The notes under the pieces: model-generated | The model's database searches: none | What the model saw: only the letters and a program-made list of their open reading frames with translations | What the model was told of the DNA's origin: nothing | DNA from: Helicobacter pylori | GTDB taxonomy: Bacteria > Campylobacterota > Campylobacteria > Campylobacterales > Helicobacteraceae | Reading direction: 5' to 3' | Length of the DNA: 64,000 nt | NCBI RefSeq assembly: GCF_900120335.1 | Contig: NZ_LT635477.1 | Location: 62,001-126,000, forward strand | Shown here: one piece after another, positions 38,294 through 48,995 of the stretch | How the letters are laid out: the number at the start of each line of letters is the position of its first letter | Numbering within the stretch: position 1 is the stretch's first letter | Program-made: the position numbers and the translations under genes

Positions 38294-39238
38294 ATGAAAA
38301 CATTCAAAAAAGGCGTGATCTTAGACGCTAAAAGCGTGGGGTTAAAAGCGCTAGAAGTTTTAAAAGAAGTGGCGGATTTTGATTTTTATGAGGTTACTTC
38401 GCCCAGTCAAATCGTTGAACGCTCCATTGAAGCTGAAATCATGGTATTGAATAAAGTCGTGATTACTGAAGAGGTTTTAAGCCAATTGCCTAAACTCAAA
38501 CTCATTTGCATCACCGCTACAGGCACGGATAATGTGGATATAAAAAGCGCGAAAGCTTTAGGCATAGAAGTCAAAAATGTGAGCGCTTATTCTACGGAAT
38601 CTGTAGCCCAGCACACTTTAGCGTGCGCGTTGTCTTTGTTGGGGAGGATCAATGATTACGATCGTTATTGCAAAAGCGGGGAATATAGCCAAAGCGATAT
38701 TTTTACGCACATTAGCGGTATGAAAATGGGGCTTATTAAAGGGGGTCAATGGGGGGTTATTGGTTTAGGAACTATCGGTAAAAGAGTCGCCAAACTCGCT
38801 CAAGCTTTTGGGGCAAAGGTGGTGTATTATTCCCCTAAAGATAAAAAAGAAGAGTATGAGCGCTTGAGTTTAGAGGAATTGCTTAAAACAAGCGGCATTA
38901 TCAGCATTCATGCTCCCCTAAATGAAAGCACGCACGATTTAATCGCTCTCAAAGAATTGCAAAGCCTAAAAGAAGGGGCGATTTTAATCAATGTGGGGCG
39001 TGGGGGCATTGTGAATGAAAAGGATTTGGCTTTAACTTTAGAAACCAAAGATTTGTATTACGCGAGCGATGTGTTTGTGAAAGAGCCTTTTGAAAAAGAC
39101 CATGCGTTTTTGAACCCAAAGATCCAAAACAAATTGCTTTTAACCCCCCATATCGCATGGGCGTATAGCGACAGCTTGAAAACCTTAGTGGAAAGAACTA
39201 AAGAAAACATCCAGGATTTTTTAGCTTCTCAAAAATAA
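38294..39238 (+). CDS. D-isomer-specific 2-hydroxyacid dehydrogenase
   Basis: A 314-residue NAD-dependent oxidoreductase. Rossmann motif 'GLGTIGKRVAKLAQAFG' near residue 157, catalytic Arg in 'INVGRGGIVNE', Glu in 'VKEPFEKD' and His in 'LLTPHIAWAYS'. Substrate (glycerate, lactate, or phosphoglycerate-like) cannot be fixed from sequence. Ribosome site AGGAG; single gene ended by a bidirectional terminator. Confidence 0.92.
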   Translation: MKTFKKGVILDAKSVGLKALEVLKEVADFDFYEVTSPSQIVERSIEAEIMVLNKVVITEEVLSQLPKLKLICITATGTDNVDIKSAKALGIEVKNVSAYSTESVAQHTLACALSLLGRINDYDRYCKSGEYSQSDIFTHISGMKMGLIKGGQWGVIGLGTIGKRVAKLAQAFGAKVVYYSPKDKKEEYERLSLEELLKTSGIISIHAPLNESTHDLIALKELQSLKEGAILINVGRGGIVNEKDLALTLETKDLYYASDVFVKEPFEKDHAFLNPKIQNKLLLTPHIAWAYSDSLKTLVERTKENIQDFLASQK

Positions 39239-39363
39239 ACGCAAAAAAAGGGGTTTAATCGTTTGGTTTTTCCTTTTTGTTTGCCATAAAATAAAATCTA
39301 AAAATGGGGTTTAATCGTTTTTAATGGTTATCAGACAATCCATTAAATTCAACCCATTAAGAA

Positions 39364-39400
39364 AAAAGCCTTTAAGGTGGATTGACCCCCAAAGGCTTTT
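39364..39400. terminator. Bidirectional intrinsic terminator
   Basis: AAAAGCCTTT and AAAGGCTTTT form a ten-base-pair stem around a 17-base loop, with T runs on both strands. It serves the dehydrogenase gene on + and the lipoprotein gene on -. Confidence 0.85.
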
Positions 39401-39414
39401 ATTAAAGGGGGTGA

Positions 39415-40128
39415 TTACATCTTAGAAATATCAATTTTAAAGGTGTGGATTTCATCTTCTAAAAAGACTTTAACCACCACCACGCCCGGGGTTTTAAGGT
39501 TTTTGGTATCCACCACGACAAACCCTCCTTTAGCCTTATTTTCAACGTTAAGGGTGTTTTTCTTAAGGTAATTGATCGCTAGGATTTTTAAAGCTTGGCG
39601 GCTTTCTTGCATGACTTCTTGCTCTTCTACATCATCCATCATCATCATGCCAAAGCCCGGCCCATACATGCCCATTCCCCCATACATCATGCCGTTATAA
39701 GCTAAAAAACTCCCTTGCCCGTAATAAAACATGGGCGGGGTGATCATATTGATGTTATCAATAGGGGCGGTCGGCACGCTGATATTAAAGCTTTGTAAAA
39801 TGCCTTCAAAATCAAAACTAGACTTCATCACCTGTCTCAGGCTTAAGACCGGTAAACTCGTTTGATTGATAGACACCGAAATGGCTTTACGGCTAAACAC
39901 TACAGGTTTTCCCTCTAAAACTTGCGCCGCCACATACAGCACTAAGGGGGATTCATTCAAGCCTTTCAATTTGCTTTGAGCGATTTCTAACTGGACTTTA
40001 GATCTCGCTTGCGTGGAAGTCATCACTTGAATCCCATTATTATAGGAAGTAACATGTTCAGGCGTGATCTTATAGCTCGCGCAACCACTTATCAGTAAGG
40101 CTATCGCTACTAAAACGATTTTTCTCAT
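39415..40128 (-). CDS. Lipoprotein with Gly/Met-rich segment
   Basis: A 237-residue lipoprotein starting at 'MRKIVLVAIALLISGCASYK' (lipobox Cys 16), chosen because AAAGGAG lies five bases upstream; a longer in-frame start exists five codons before. The middle has 'GMMYGGMGMYGPGFGMMMMD', recalling the Tyr/Gly/Met tract of the protein at 22154. It ends in a beta-rich region 'GVVVVKVFLEDEIHTFKIDI'. Exposed in the periplasm or on the outer membrane. HP0097 by position; function unknown. Confidence 0.8.
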   Translation of the reverse strand: MRKIVLVAIALLISGCASYKITPEHVTSYNNGIQVMTSTQARSKVQLEIAQSKLKGLNESPLVLYVAAQVLEGKPVVFSRKAISVSINQTSLPVLSLRQVMKSSFDFEGILQSFNISVPTAPIDNINMITPPMFYYGQGSFLAYNGMMYGGMGMYGPGFGMMMMDDVEEQEVMQESRQALKILAINYLKKNTLNVENKAKGGFVVVDTKNLKTPGVVVVKVFLEDEIHTFKIDISKM

Positions 40129-40232
40129 CCAAACTCCTTTCATTCAGTTTAACTTTCGTTTAGAGTTTATTTATTATAGTGTGTTTTAACTTAAAATGTA
40201 ACTTTTATCAAGGTTAAAAGCTCAAAAAAGCT

Positions 40233-41702
<1,470 letters not shown>

Positions 41703-41817
41703 TTACCATAATTTTTAGCCATAGCATACCCTAAAAGAGCGAATGCAACCTTAAAATAATTTTTTAATGAGAATGATTGATCGCCTTTTTTATTCAGTTT
41801 AATTTTGGATTTATGCT

Positions 41818-41831
41818 TATAATACTATAAT
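41818..41831 (+). promoter_or_regulatory. tlpA promoter, two overlapping -10 boxes
   Basis: TATAAT at 41818-41823 and again at 41826-41831, about 58-66 bases before the TTG start of tlpA. Confidence 0.6.
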
Positions 41832-41888
41832 GCGGTTTAAAATTTTGCCGCAAATGGGCAAAAAATCCATCATAAGTAAGGTTGTGTT

Positions 41889-43916
41889 TTGTCTAAAGGT
41901 TTGAGTATCGGTAATAAAATCATATTGTGCGTGGCGTTGATTGTGATTGTGTGCGTGAGCATTTTAGGGGTGTCCTTAAACAGCAGGGTGAAAGAGATTT
42001 TAAAAGAAAGCGCTCTGCATTCTATGCAAGATAGTTTGCATTTTAAGGTTAAGGAAGTGCAAGGGGTTTTGGAAAACACCTATACGAGCATGGGCATTGT
42101 CAAAGAAATGCTCCCTAAAGACACCAAAAGAGAAATCAAAATCCACTTGTTAAAAAACTTCATTTTAGCCAATTCGCATGTCGCTGGGGTGAGCATGTTT
42201 TTTAAAAACAGAGAAGATTTAAGATTAACGCTTTTAAGGGATAACGATACGATCAAATTGATGGAAAACCCGTCATTAGGGAATAACCCTTTAGTGCAAA
42301 AAGCGATGAAAAATAGAGAAATTTCTAAAAGCTTGCCTTATTACAGGAAAATGCCTAACGGGGCGGAAGTTTATGGGGTGAATATTCTTTTACCACTATT
42401 CAAGGAAAACACTCAAGAAGTGGTGGGGGTTCTGATGATTTTCCTTTCCATTGACAGCTTCAGTAATGAAATCACTAAAAACAGGAGCGATTTATTTTTA
42501 ATTGGCGTTAAAGGTAAAGTGCTTTTGAGCGCGAATAAAAGCTTGCAAGACAAATCCATCACCGAAATTTATAAAAGCGTGCCTAAAGCCACTAATGAAG
42601 TGATGGCTATTTTAGAAAACGGCTCTAAAGCGACTTTAGAATACTTGGATCCCTTTAGCCATAAGGAGAATTTTTTAGCCGTTGAAACCTTTAAAATTCT
42701 AGGCAAAACAGAAAGTAAAGACAATCTTAATTGGATGATCGCTTTGATCATTGAAAAAGACAAGGTCTATGAGCAAGTGGGATCGGTGCGTTTTGTGGTA
42801 ATTATAGCGAGCGCTATCATGGTGTTAGCGTTAATCATAGCGATCACTCTTTTAATGCGAGCGATCGTGAGCAATCGTTTGGAATTGGTTTCTAACACCT
42901 TGTCTCATTTCTTTAAATTATTGAACAATCAAGCCCATTCTAACGACATTAAATTGATTGAAGCGCGATCTAATGACGAGTTAGGCCGCATGCAAACAGC
43001 GATCAATAAAAATATCTTGCAAACCCAAAAAACCATGCAAGAAGACAAGCAAGCCGTCCAAGACACCATTAAAGTGGTTTCAGACGTGAAAGCAGGGAAT
43101 TTTGCGGTGCGCATCACGGCTGAGCCCGCAAGCCCTGATTTGAAAGAATTGAGAGACGCGCTAAACGGGATCATGGATTATTTGCAAGAAAGCGTAGGGA
43201 CTCACATGCCAAGCATTTTCAAAATCTTTGAAAGCTATTCTGGCTTGGATTTTAGAGGCCGGATCCAAAACGCTTCGGGTAGGGTGGAATTGGTTACTAA
43301 CGCTTTAGGGCAAGAAATCCAAAAAATGCTAGAAACTTCGTCTAATTTTGCCAAAGATTTAGCGAACGATAGCGCGAATTTAAAAGAATGCGTGCAAAAT
43401 TTAGAAAAGGCTTCAAACTCCCAACACAAAAGCCTAATGGAAACTTCCAAAACGATCGAAAATATCACCACTTCCATTCAAGGCGTGAGCTCTCAAAGTG
43501 AAGCGATGATTGAGCAAGGGCAAGACATTAAAAGCATTGTAGAAATCATTAGAGATATTGCTGATCAAACGAATCTATTAGCCCTAAACGCCGCTATTGA
43601 AGCCGCACGAGCCGGCGAGCATGGCAGAGGTTTTGCGGTGGTGGCTGATGAGGTGAGGAAACTCGCTGAAAGGACGCAAAAATCCCTCAGCGAGATTGAA
43701 GCCAATATTAATATTCTCGTTCAAAGCATTTCAGACACGAGCGAAAGCATTAAAAATCAGGTTAAAGAAGTAGAAGAGATCAACGCTTCTATTGAAGCCT
43801 TAAGATCGGTTACTGAGGGCAATCTAAAAATCGCTAGCGATTCGTTAGAAATCAGTCAAGAAATTGACAAAGTTTCTAACGATATTTTAGAAGATGTGAA
43901 TAAAAAGCAGTTTTAA
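41889..43916 (+). CDS. tlpA: Methyl-accepting chemotaxis protein TlpA
   Basis: A 675-residue chemoreceptor starting at TTG 41889 with TAAGG eight bases upstream. N-terminal membrane helix ('[20 protein letters not shown]'), dCache periplasmic sensor (about 35-295; reported for arginine and bicarbonate), second membrane helix near 310, HAMP-like region and a signalling tip '[20 protein letters not shown]'. Its stop overlaps the next start (TAATG). Confidence 0.95.
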   Translation: MSKGLSIGNKIILCVALIVIVCVSILGVSLNSRVKEILKESALHSMQDSLHFKVKEVQGVLENTYTSMGIVKEMLPKDTKREIKIHLLKNFILANSHVAGVSMFFKNREDLRLTLLRDNDTIKLMENPSLGNNPLVQKAMKNREISKSLPYYRKMPNGAEVYGVNILLPLFKENTQEVVGVLMIFLSIDSFSNEITKNRSDLFLIGVKGKVLLSANKSLQDKSITEIYKSVPKATNEVMAILENGSKATLEYLDPFSHKENFLAVETFKILGKTESKDNLNWMIALIIEKDKVYEQVGSVRFVVIIASAIMVLALIIAITLLMRAIVSNRLELVSNTLSHFFKLLNNQAHSNDIKLIEARSNDELGRMQTAINKNILQTQKTMQEDKQAVQDTIKVVSDVKAGNFAVRITAEPASPDLKELRDALNGIMDYLQESVGTHMPSIFKIFESYSGLDFRGRIQNASGRVELVTNALGQEIQKMLETSSNFAKDLANDSANLKECVQNLEKASNSQHKSLMETSKTIENITTSIQGVSSQSEAMIEQGQDIKSIVEIIRDIADQTNLLALNAAIEAARAGEHGRGFAVVADEVRKLAERTQKSLSEIEANINILVQSISDTSESIKNQVKEVEEINASIEALRSVTEGNLKIASDSLEISQEIDKVSNDILEDVNKKQF

Positions 43917-45022
43917 TGCTCATTCATATTTGTTGCTCGGTGGATAACCTGTATTTTTTAAAAAAGGCTAAAGAGGCTTTTGTGGGTGAAAAAATTGTAG
44001 GGTTTTTTTATAACCCCAATATCCACCCTTATAGCGAATACTTGTTGCGTTTAGAAGACGTGAAACGCACTTGCGAGATGCTAGAAATTGAATTGCTTGA
44101 GGGCGAATATGAATTAGAAAAATTTTTAGACAAAGCTAAGGGTAAGGAATTGTTAGGGGAAAAAAGCGAACGCTGTTTTGAATGCTTTGACTTACGCTTA
44201 GAAGCGAGCGCGTTGAAAGCCTTTGAATTAGGGGAAGAAAGATTCACCACCACCTTACTCACAAGCCCTAAAAAAGACCCTAACCAGCTCATCGCTAAGG
44301 GACAGCACATCGCGCAAAGGCACAATTTGGAATTTGTTGTGTTTAGAAACGATAACTTTGAACATTTTAAGAGCGAGTTGGATTTGAACTTGCAAGCTTT
44401 GGCGAGAGAAAACGAGCTTTATAGGCAAAATTATTGCGGTTGCCAATTCGCTTTAAAAATCCAAAAAGAGTCCCAAAACAGAAGCCCCTTTGAGCTTTAC
44501 TCGCCTTTAAAACGCCAGATTTTACCCGCAAGTATTGAAGAAAGGACGCAAGTTTTTAGAGAACTAGACGCAGCTAAAAAGGACGCTAATAAGCCTTTTT
44601 TAGCCCAAAAAACGATCGCAACTTACCGCTTATTAAATGGGGGCGTGTGGCTTTCTAAAAATTCAAACCCTTTGAATTGCTGCATTCTAGCACGCTCTAA
44701 AAGCAAGGCTAAGGTTAGGATCAACGATTTAAGGTGGGTTTTTTCTCAGCGTTTGAGCGCGCTAGTGGGCTATAGCCAAAGAGATGAAACCCTGTTTTTA
44801 ACTTTAGAGGGCCTTAATACCCTTATGGCAAAAAACTACGATACTTTAAAAGAGTTAAACCTTAACCCCTTAAGTTATGAAGAAGAGTTGTCTTTAAGGG
44901 CGTTAGTGAGCGGGAGTGAGAGCGTTAACCCTATTATCGTGCTAGAAGAACGCACAGAAAAAACCCTTTTTGTAGAAATTAAAAGCATTTTTCAAGAAGA
45001 AAAGGTGTTTTATTTGCTCTAA
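43916..45022 (+). CDS. queH: Epoxyqueuosine reductase QueH-type protein
   Basis: A 368-residue protein. The first 200 residues are the DUF208/QueH domain with the metal/disulfide cysteines: 'LIHICCSVDNLYF', 'SERCFECFDLRLE' and 'QNYCGCQFAL'. QueH completes queuosine in tRNA where QueG is absent; the H. pylori gene at this position (HP0100) has, as I recall, been shown to do so. The C-terminal 160 residues are an extra domain without a family I know. Overlaps tlpA by one base. Confidence 0.88.
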   Translation: MLIHICCSVDNLYFLKKAKEAFVGEKIVGFFYNPNIHPYSEYLLRLEDVKRTCEMLEIELLEGEYELEKFLDKAKGKELLGEKSERCFECFDLRLEASALKAFELGEERFTTTLLTSPKKDPNQLIAKGQHIAQRHNLEFVVFRNDNFEHFKSELDLNLQALARENELYRQNYCGCQFALKIQKESQNRSPFELYSPLKRQILPASIEERTQVFRELDAAKKDANKPFLAQKTIATYRLLNGGVWLSKNSNPLNCCILARSKSKAKVRINDLRWVFSQRLSALVGYSQRDETLFLTLEGLNTLMAKNYDTLKELNLNPLSYEEELSLRALVSGSESVNPIIVLEERTEKTLFVEIKSIFQEEKVFYLL

Positions 45023-45239
45023 GCTAAACTTTAATGGAGCGATAAATTCTTGTAATTAAAAATCATTAAAGTTGGTTTTAGTTATCCATGCTTGATGGGA
45101 ACAAAACCTAAAACAATATATCGTTTTAAAATATAGCGTTGCGTGTAAGTAGGGGTTGTATTCAGTCAAAACATGCAAGCAATTTAAAGTTAATTTAAGA
45201 TAATTAGGCACAATAGCCGTAAAAAGTTTAAGGCTGTAT

Positions 45240-46001
45240 TTGAAAACTCTGTTTAGTATTTATCTCTTTTTATCGTTGAACCCACTCTTTTTAGAAGCTA
45301 AAGAGATCACTTGGTCTCAATTCTTGGAAAATTTTAAAAACAAGAATGAAGACGACAAACCTAAACCCCTAACTATTGATAAAAACAATGAAAAACAGCA
45401 AATCCTAGACAAAAACCAGCAAATCCTAAAAAGGGCTTTAGAAAAAAGCCTTAAATTCTTTTTCATTTTTGGATACAACTATTCGCAAGCCACTTTTTCA
45501 ACTTCCAATCAAACCTTGACTCTTGTAGCTAATAGCATAGGGTTTAATACCGCTACGGGCTTGGAGCATTTTTTAAGAAACCACCCTAAAGTCGGTTTTA
45601 GAATCTTTAGCGTCTATAACTATTTCCATTCTGTTTCGCTCTCTCAGCCTCAAATCCTAATGGTGCAAAATTACGGAGGCGCGTTAGATTTTTCTTGGAT
45701 TTTTGTGGATAAAAAAACCTATCGCTTTAGGAGTTATTTAGGAATCGCTTTAGAGCAAGGGGTGTTATTAGTGGATACGATTAAAACCGGTGCGATCACG
45801 ACCATCATTCCCAGAACCAAGAAAACCTTTTTCCAAGCCCCTTTCCGTTTTGGTTTTATCGTGGATTTTATCGGCTATTTGTCCTTGCAATTAGGGATTG
45901 AAATGCCTTTAGTGAGGAATGTTTCCTACATTTACAACAACCATCAAGAAAGATTCAAGCCACGATTTAACGCTAATCTTTCTTTAATCGTCTCGTTTTA
46001 G
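45240..46001 (+). CDS. Putative outer membrane beta-barrel protein
   Basis: A 253-residue protein starting at TTG 45240 with a signal peptide ('MKTLFSIYLFLSLNPLFLEA'). A charged linker (25-70) is followed by alternating aromatic/hydrophobic strands ('YRFRSYLGIALEQGVLLVD', 'FRFGFIVDFIGYLSLQLG') and a C-terminal 'NANLSLIVSF' with terminal Phe, the outer-membrane signature. It resembles the barrel half of H. pylori Hor/Hof proteins but is short. The end overlaps the convergent glycosyltransferase gene by 29 bases. HP0101 by position. Confidence 0.75.
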   Translation: MKTLFSIYLFLSLNPLFLEAKEITWSQFLENFKNKNEDDKPKPLTIDKNNEKQQILDKNQQILKRALEKSLKFFFIFGYNYSQATFSTSNQTLTLVANSIGFNTATGLEHFLRNHPKVGFRIFSVYNYFHSVSLSQPQILMVQNYGGALDFSWIFVDKKTYRFRSYLGIALEQGVLLVDTIKTGAITTIIPRTKKTFFQAPFRFGFIVDFIGYLSLQLGIEMPLVRNVSYIYNNHQERFKPRFNANLSLIVSF

Positions 46002-46764
46002 TCCCCCCTTTTTCCCTTTTAAACAAGCCCATCACTTTCCTAGGGTATTTTAAAAGCATGGAAAAAACATTCGCTTGAATGCCGTTTTCTTGGCATGCTC
46101 TTATGTTTTCTTTATTCCTTAATAAAAGGCTTTTAAACCCACTTGCGCTAACCCCCCCGGTGCGCATCACCACTAACACTTCTTTCAAGTAAGAAAAGCT
46201 TATTTTTTGCACCACAAACAAGCGGATGATCATCTCAAAATCCGCTGAAATCTTATAATCGGTTTTGTATAAGCCGTAGCGTTCATGAATGGCTTTTTTG
46301 ACAAAAAGCGTGGGGTGGGCTGGCACCACGCCATAAAGCAAGGTTTTAGGGTTAAACTCCCCGCTTTCATAATAACGGACCACTTTTTCTAAACGATCCG
46401 GTTTGACAAAAACCAGATCCGCATACACGCTATCGCAATGCTTTTTTTCAAACTCATGCACCACTTTTTCTATCACAAACTCATCAATATAAAAATCATC
46501 GCTATTCAATAAAGCGATAATATCCCCACTCGCGCGCCTTATGCCCTTATTCATGGCGTCATAAATGCCCTTATCCTTTTCACTCACCACGCAAGCGATT
46601 TTGTCTCTGTATTTTTGAATGATTCCTAAAGTGCTATCCGCGCTAGCCCCGTCTATAATGATGTATTCAATGTTTTTATAAGTTTGATGAAGCACGGAAA
46701 GAATGGTGTCTTCAATGGTTTTTTCGCTATTAAAACACGCCGTGATCACAGAAACTTTTAACAA
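45973..46764 (-). CDS. GT2-family glycosyltransferase
   Basis: A 263-residue GT-A glycosyltransferase: 'SVITACFNSEKTIEDTILS' at the N-terminus, 'IIIDGASADSTLGII', the DxD-like metal motif in 'IALLNSDDFYID' and 'GVVPAHPTLFVKK'. It probably adds a sugar to LPS in the cytoplasm; I recall that HP0102 at this position has been tied to LPS assembly, which the sequence alone cannot confirm. No membrane helix. It follows tlpB by 30 bases on the same strand. Confidence 0.88.
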   Translation of the reverse strand: MLKVSVITACFNSEKTIEDTILSVLHQTYKNIEYIIIDGASADSTLGIIQKYRDKIACVVSEKDKGIYDAMNKGIRRASGDIIALLNSDDFYIDEFVIEKVVHEFEKKHCDSVYADLVFVKPDRLEKVVRYYESGEFNPKTLLYGVVPAHPTLFVKKAIHERYGLYKTDYKISADFEMIIRLFVVQKISFSYLKEVLVVMRTGGVSASGFKSLLLRNKENIRACQENGIQANVFSMLLKYPRKVMGLFKREKGGTKTRRLKKD

Positions 46765-46794
46765 TCCAACCCTTTTTTAATAAACTCCCCTTGA

Positions 46795-48492
46795 TTAAGT
46801 TTTAAACAAATTCACTTGTTTGTCTAAATTCATGGTCGTTCCACTCACATGCGTGGCGATATTTAAAATATCTGAAGAATCCGCTAAAGTTTTAGAAGCC
46901 ACTTTTTCCACTCCTACAAAATCGCTTACCATAGCTTCAATTTGGCGTCCGGATTTGGCGTAATCGTCCATGCTTTGATTACTGTCTGACACGACTGAGC
47001 TTAAATTAGAACTCATTTTTTCGTAAGTTTCTTGCACGCTTTTACTCATGTCGCTCAAGCGTTCCATTTTTTGCGAATTGAGATTCATTTGCGAACTCAC
47101 GGCGTTGATTTCTTGGACAATCACCATGATAGTGGAATTGATTTCGGCTAAGGACTTTTGAGTGCGCCCGGCTAAATTCCTGACTTCATCAGCCACCACC
47201 GCAAAGCCTCTGCCATGCTCGCCAGCCCTTGCGGCTTCAATAGCAGCGTTTAGGGCTAAAAGATTGGTTTGATCGGCAATATCATTAATAATATCCAGAA
47301 TGGATTTGACATCATCAGCGTTACGGCTTAATTGCTCCACTTGGCTAGAGAGTTCCTCTTCAGTGTGCGCGCTCTCTATGATTTGAGAAAATAAATCCCC
47401 AATCGCATCCTTGCTCTCTTTGACAAGCCCTTGCGTTTCAATCAAACGCTTCCTTAACCCTTGAGACTGCTCTATGGAAGCATTCATCATGCTCGCTACA
47501 TCCATGGCTTTATTTTTTACGGAATTTAGGGTGGTTGAGGAATCTTTCATGCTCTTTTGGGTTTCTTGCGCGATTTGGACTAATTTATCCATTGAAGTTT
47601 TATTGGAAGTGGAAATCCCTTTAATCTCTTCCATAATCAAGCGGGCGTTTTCCACAAACAAATTGACCCCACGGCCCACTTCCGAGATTTCATCGTTGCG
47701 ATCACCCACATCAATTTTGGTCCTCAAATCCTTATCCCCGTGGCTAAAAGCGTTGATTTTAAGGACCAGTTCATCAATGCGTTTCACGATCCTCAATTTA
47801 GCGTATATGAGCGTCAAAACCACTAACGCTATCATCGCTGTCAGTATCCAAAGGAATAATTTTGCGGTGTTTTCATTAAAAACCTTACCCACGCCTTCTG
47901 TGATCGCTTGATTTTCGGTGTTAATGTCAGTGTAGTAAGAAGTCGCTGCGATCACCATTTGAGACACCTCATCATAATGCGAGTAGGCGAATTTTTTCTC
48001 CGGCACGCCCCCATCGTATTTGGGCATTTTATAATAAGTGTAGCCTCCCCCTTTTTTAGCCGCTTCCAAATACCCCCTAACATAATACACCCCATCAACG
48101 CTTTGTAAGCCAAGCCCTGATTGGCCCACGGTTTTAGGATTGACTGGATCAAATAATACCACCCCGTTTTTATCCACCACCACCATATAAATCATGCCCT
48201 TATCGTCGTTGATGCGCTTGAAATAATCCAACACCATTTTTCTTGCAGTAGCATTGTCAAAACTTTTGTAATACCCATGAATGCCCTGTTCAAGAAGCTT
48301 AGTTATGTAAGCGAGCGTTTTTTCACGCTTTTTGTATTGCCCGGTTTCTAAATGCTCCATGAGTTGCGCTAACACATCTTTTTGCATAACCTTTACAAAA
48401 CCAATAAAAAGCCCCCCTAAACCTAAAAGAGCGGCTAGCACGACAAACATAATACGAGTCCCTAGCGAAGCAAATACTGAAGCAAACATCAT
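46795..48492 (-). CDS. tlpB: Chemoreceptor TlpB
   Basis: A 565-residue chemoreceptor; N-terminal membrane helix, single PAS/sCache-type periplasmic domain (about 35-205, with '[17 protein letters not shown]' that belongs to the urea-binding fold), second membrane helix ('[20 protein letters not shown]'), HAMP and the signalling tip '[20 protein letters not shown]'. It senses urea, acid and autoinducer-2 in published work. Its mRNA leader carries a 14-base G tract, and the region of its promoter is duplicated. Confidence 0.96.
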   Translation of the reverse strand: MMFASVFASLGTRIMFVVLAALLGLGGLFIGFVKVMQKDVLAQLMEHLETGQYKKREKTLAYITKLLEQGIHGYYKSFDNATARKMVLDYFKRINDDKGMIYMVVVDKNGVVLFDPVNPKTVGQSGLGLQSVDGVYYVRGYLEAAKKGGGYTYYKMPKYDGGVPEKKFAYSHYDEVSQMVIAATSYYTDINTENQAITEGVGKVFNENTAKLFLWILTAMIALVVLTLIYAKLRIVKRIDELVLKINAFSHGDKDLRTKIDVGDRNDEISEVGRGVNLFVENARLIMEEIKGISTSNKTSMDKLVQIAQETQKSMKDSSTTLNSVKNKAMDVASMMNASIEQSQGLRKRLIETQGLVKESKDAIGDLFSQIIESAHTEEELSSQVEQLSRNADDVKSILDIINDIADQTNLLALNAAIEAARAGEHGRGFAVVADEVRNLAGRTQKSLAEINSTIMVIVQEINAVSSQMNLNSQKMERLSDMSKSVQETYEKMSSNLSSVVSDSNQSMDDYAKSGRQIEAMVSDFVGVEKVASKTLADSSDILNIATHVSGTTMNLDKQVNLFKT

Positions 48493-48553
48493 TTATCTCC
48501 TATCAATCATTTTTAAGTAAAACCCTAATTTGAGAGTTCAGCTTCTAAATGCA

Positions 48554-48567
48554 CCCCCCCCCCCCCC
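48554..48567 (-). promoter_or_regulatory. tlpB leader G14 tract (RepG sRNA target)
   Basis: Fourteen G on the - strand in the tlpB 5' untranslated region, about 62-75 bases before the ATG. Published work shows that the trans-acting RNA RepG pairs with this homopolymer and that its length sets TlpB level. Length here is read directly from sequence. Confidence 0.9.
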
Positions 48568-48646
48568 GAAAAATGAGTGGCGCTAAATAAAATTAAAATC
48601 CGGTGGTTTGAAAACCGCTAACAAAGTGAAAAACCAACAATCTAGA

Positions 48647-48652
48647 ATTATA
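48647..48652 (-). promoter_or_regulatory. tlpB promoter -10 box (proximal copy)
   Basis: TATAAT on -, giving a start near 48640 and a leader of about 148 bases that includes the G14 tract. This is close to the known tlpB leader length. Confidence 0.7.
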
Positions 48653-48705
48653 GAACACCCTTTTTTAAGTTAGGCTTAAAAATAAAATAATAAAAATAAA
48701 AAATC

Positions 48706-48948
48706 TTATTCAACTCCACTTTCCTTAATGGATTTGACGTTCAAAGTCCTCCCGTCTTTTGAAGTGGGGATTTTGATGCTCCCCTCTTTTAATTTTTCTG
48801 CCAATTTTTCCAACAACGGGTTTTTGAAATCGTAGTTGATGATTTCCCAGTTATGCTCCAATTCAGGGGTTACTTTTGCGTTTTTTTCTTCAGTGGTTTG
48901 AAAACCGCTAACAAAGTGAAAAACCAACAATTTAGGATTATAGAACAC
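48706..48948 (-). pseudogene. Duplicated 3' fragment of the 5'-nucleotidase gene
   Basis: An 80-codon frame whose last 60 residues repeat the nucleotidase C-terminus ('VTPELEHNWEIINYDFKNPL' onward), differing by Gly for Glu near the end. The first 20 residues ('MFYNPKLLVFHF') are translated from the duplicated intergenic sequence. Without a signal peptide or catalytic part it is probably not functional. Confidence 0.85.
48937..48942 (-). promoter_or_regulatory. Duplicated tlpB-type -10 box (distal copy)
   Basis: The second TATAAT, 290 bases upstream of the proximal copy. It would drive a longer transcript through the nucleotidase fragment into tlpB. Confidence 0.55.
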
Positions 48949-48995
48949 CCTTTTTTAAGCTAGGCTTAAAAATAAAATAATAAAAATAAAAAATC

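Noticed and set aside
45023-45239. Possible RNA gene in the 217-base gap before the outer membrane protein
   Set aside because: AT-rich without stable hairpin, terminator or tRNA-like structure; it probably only holds the promoter.
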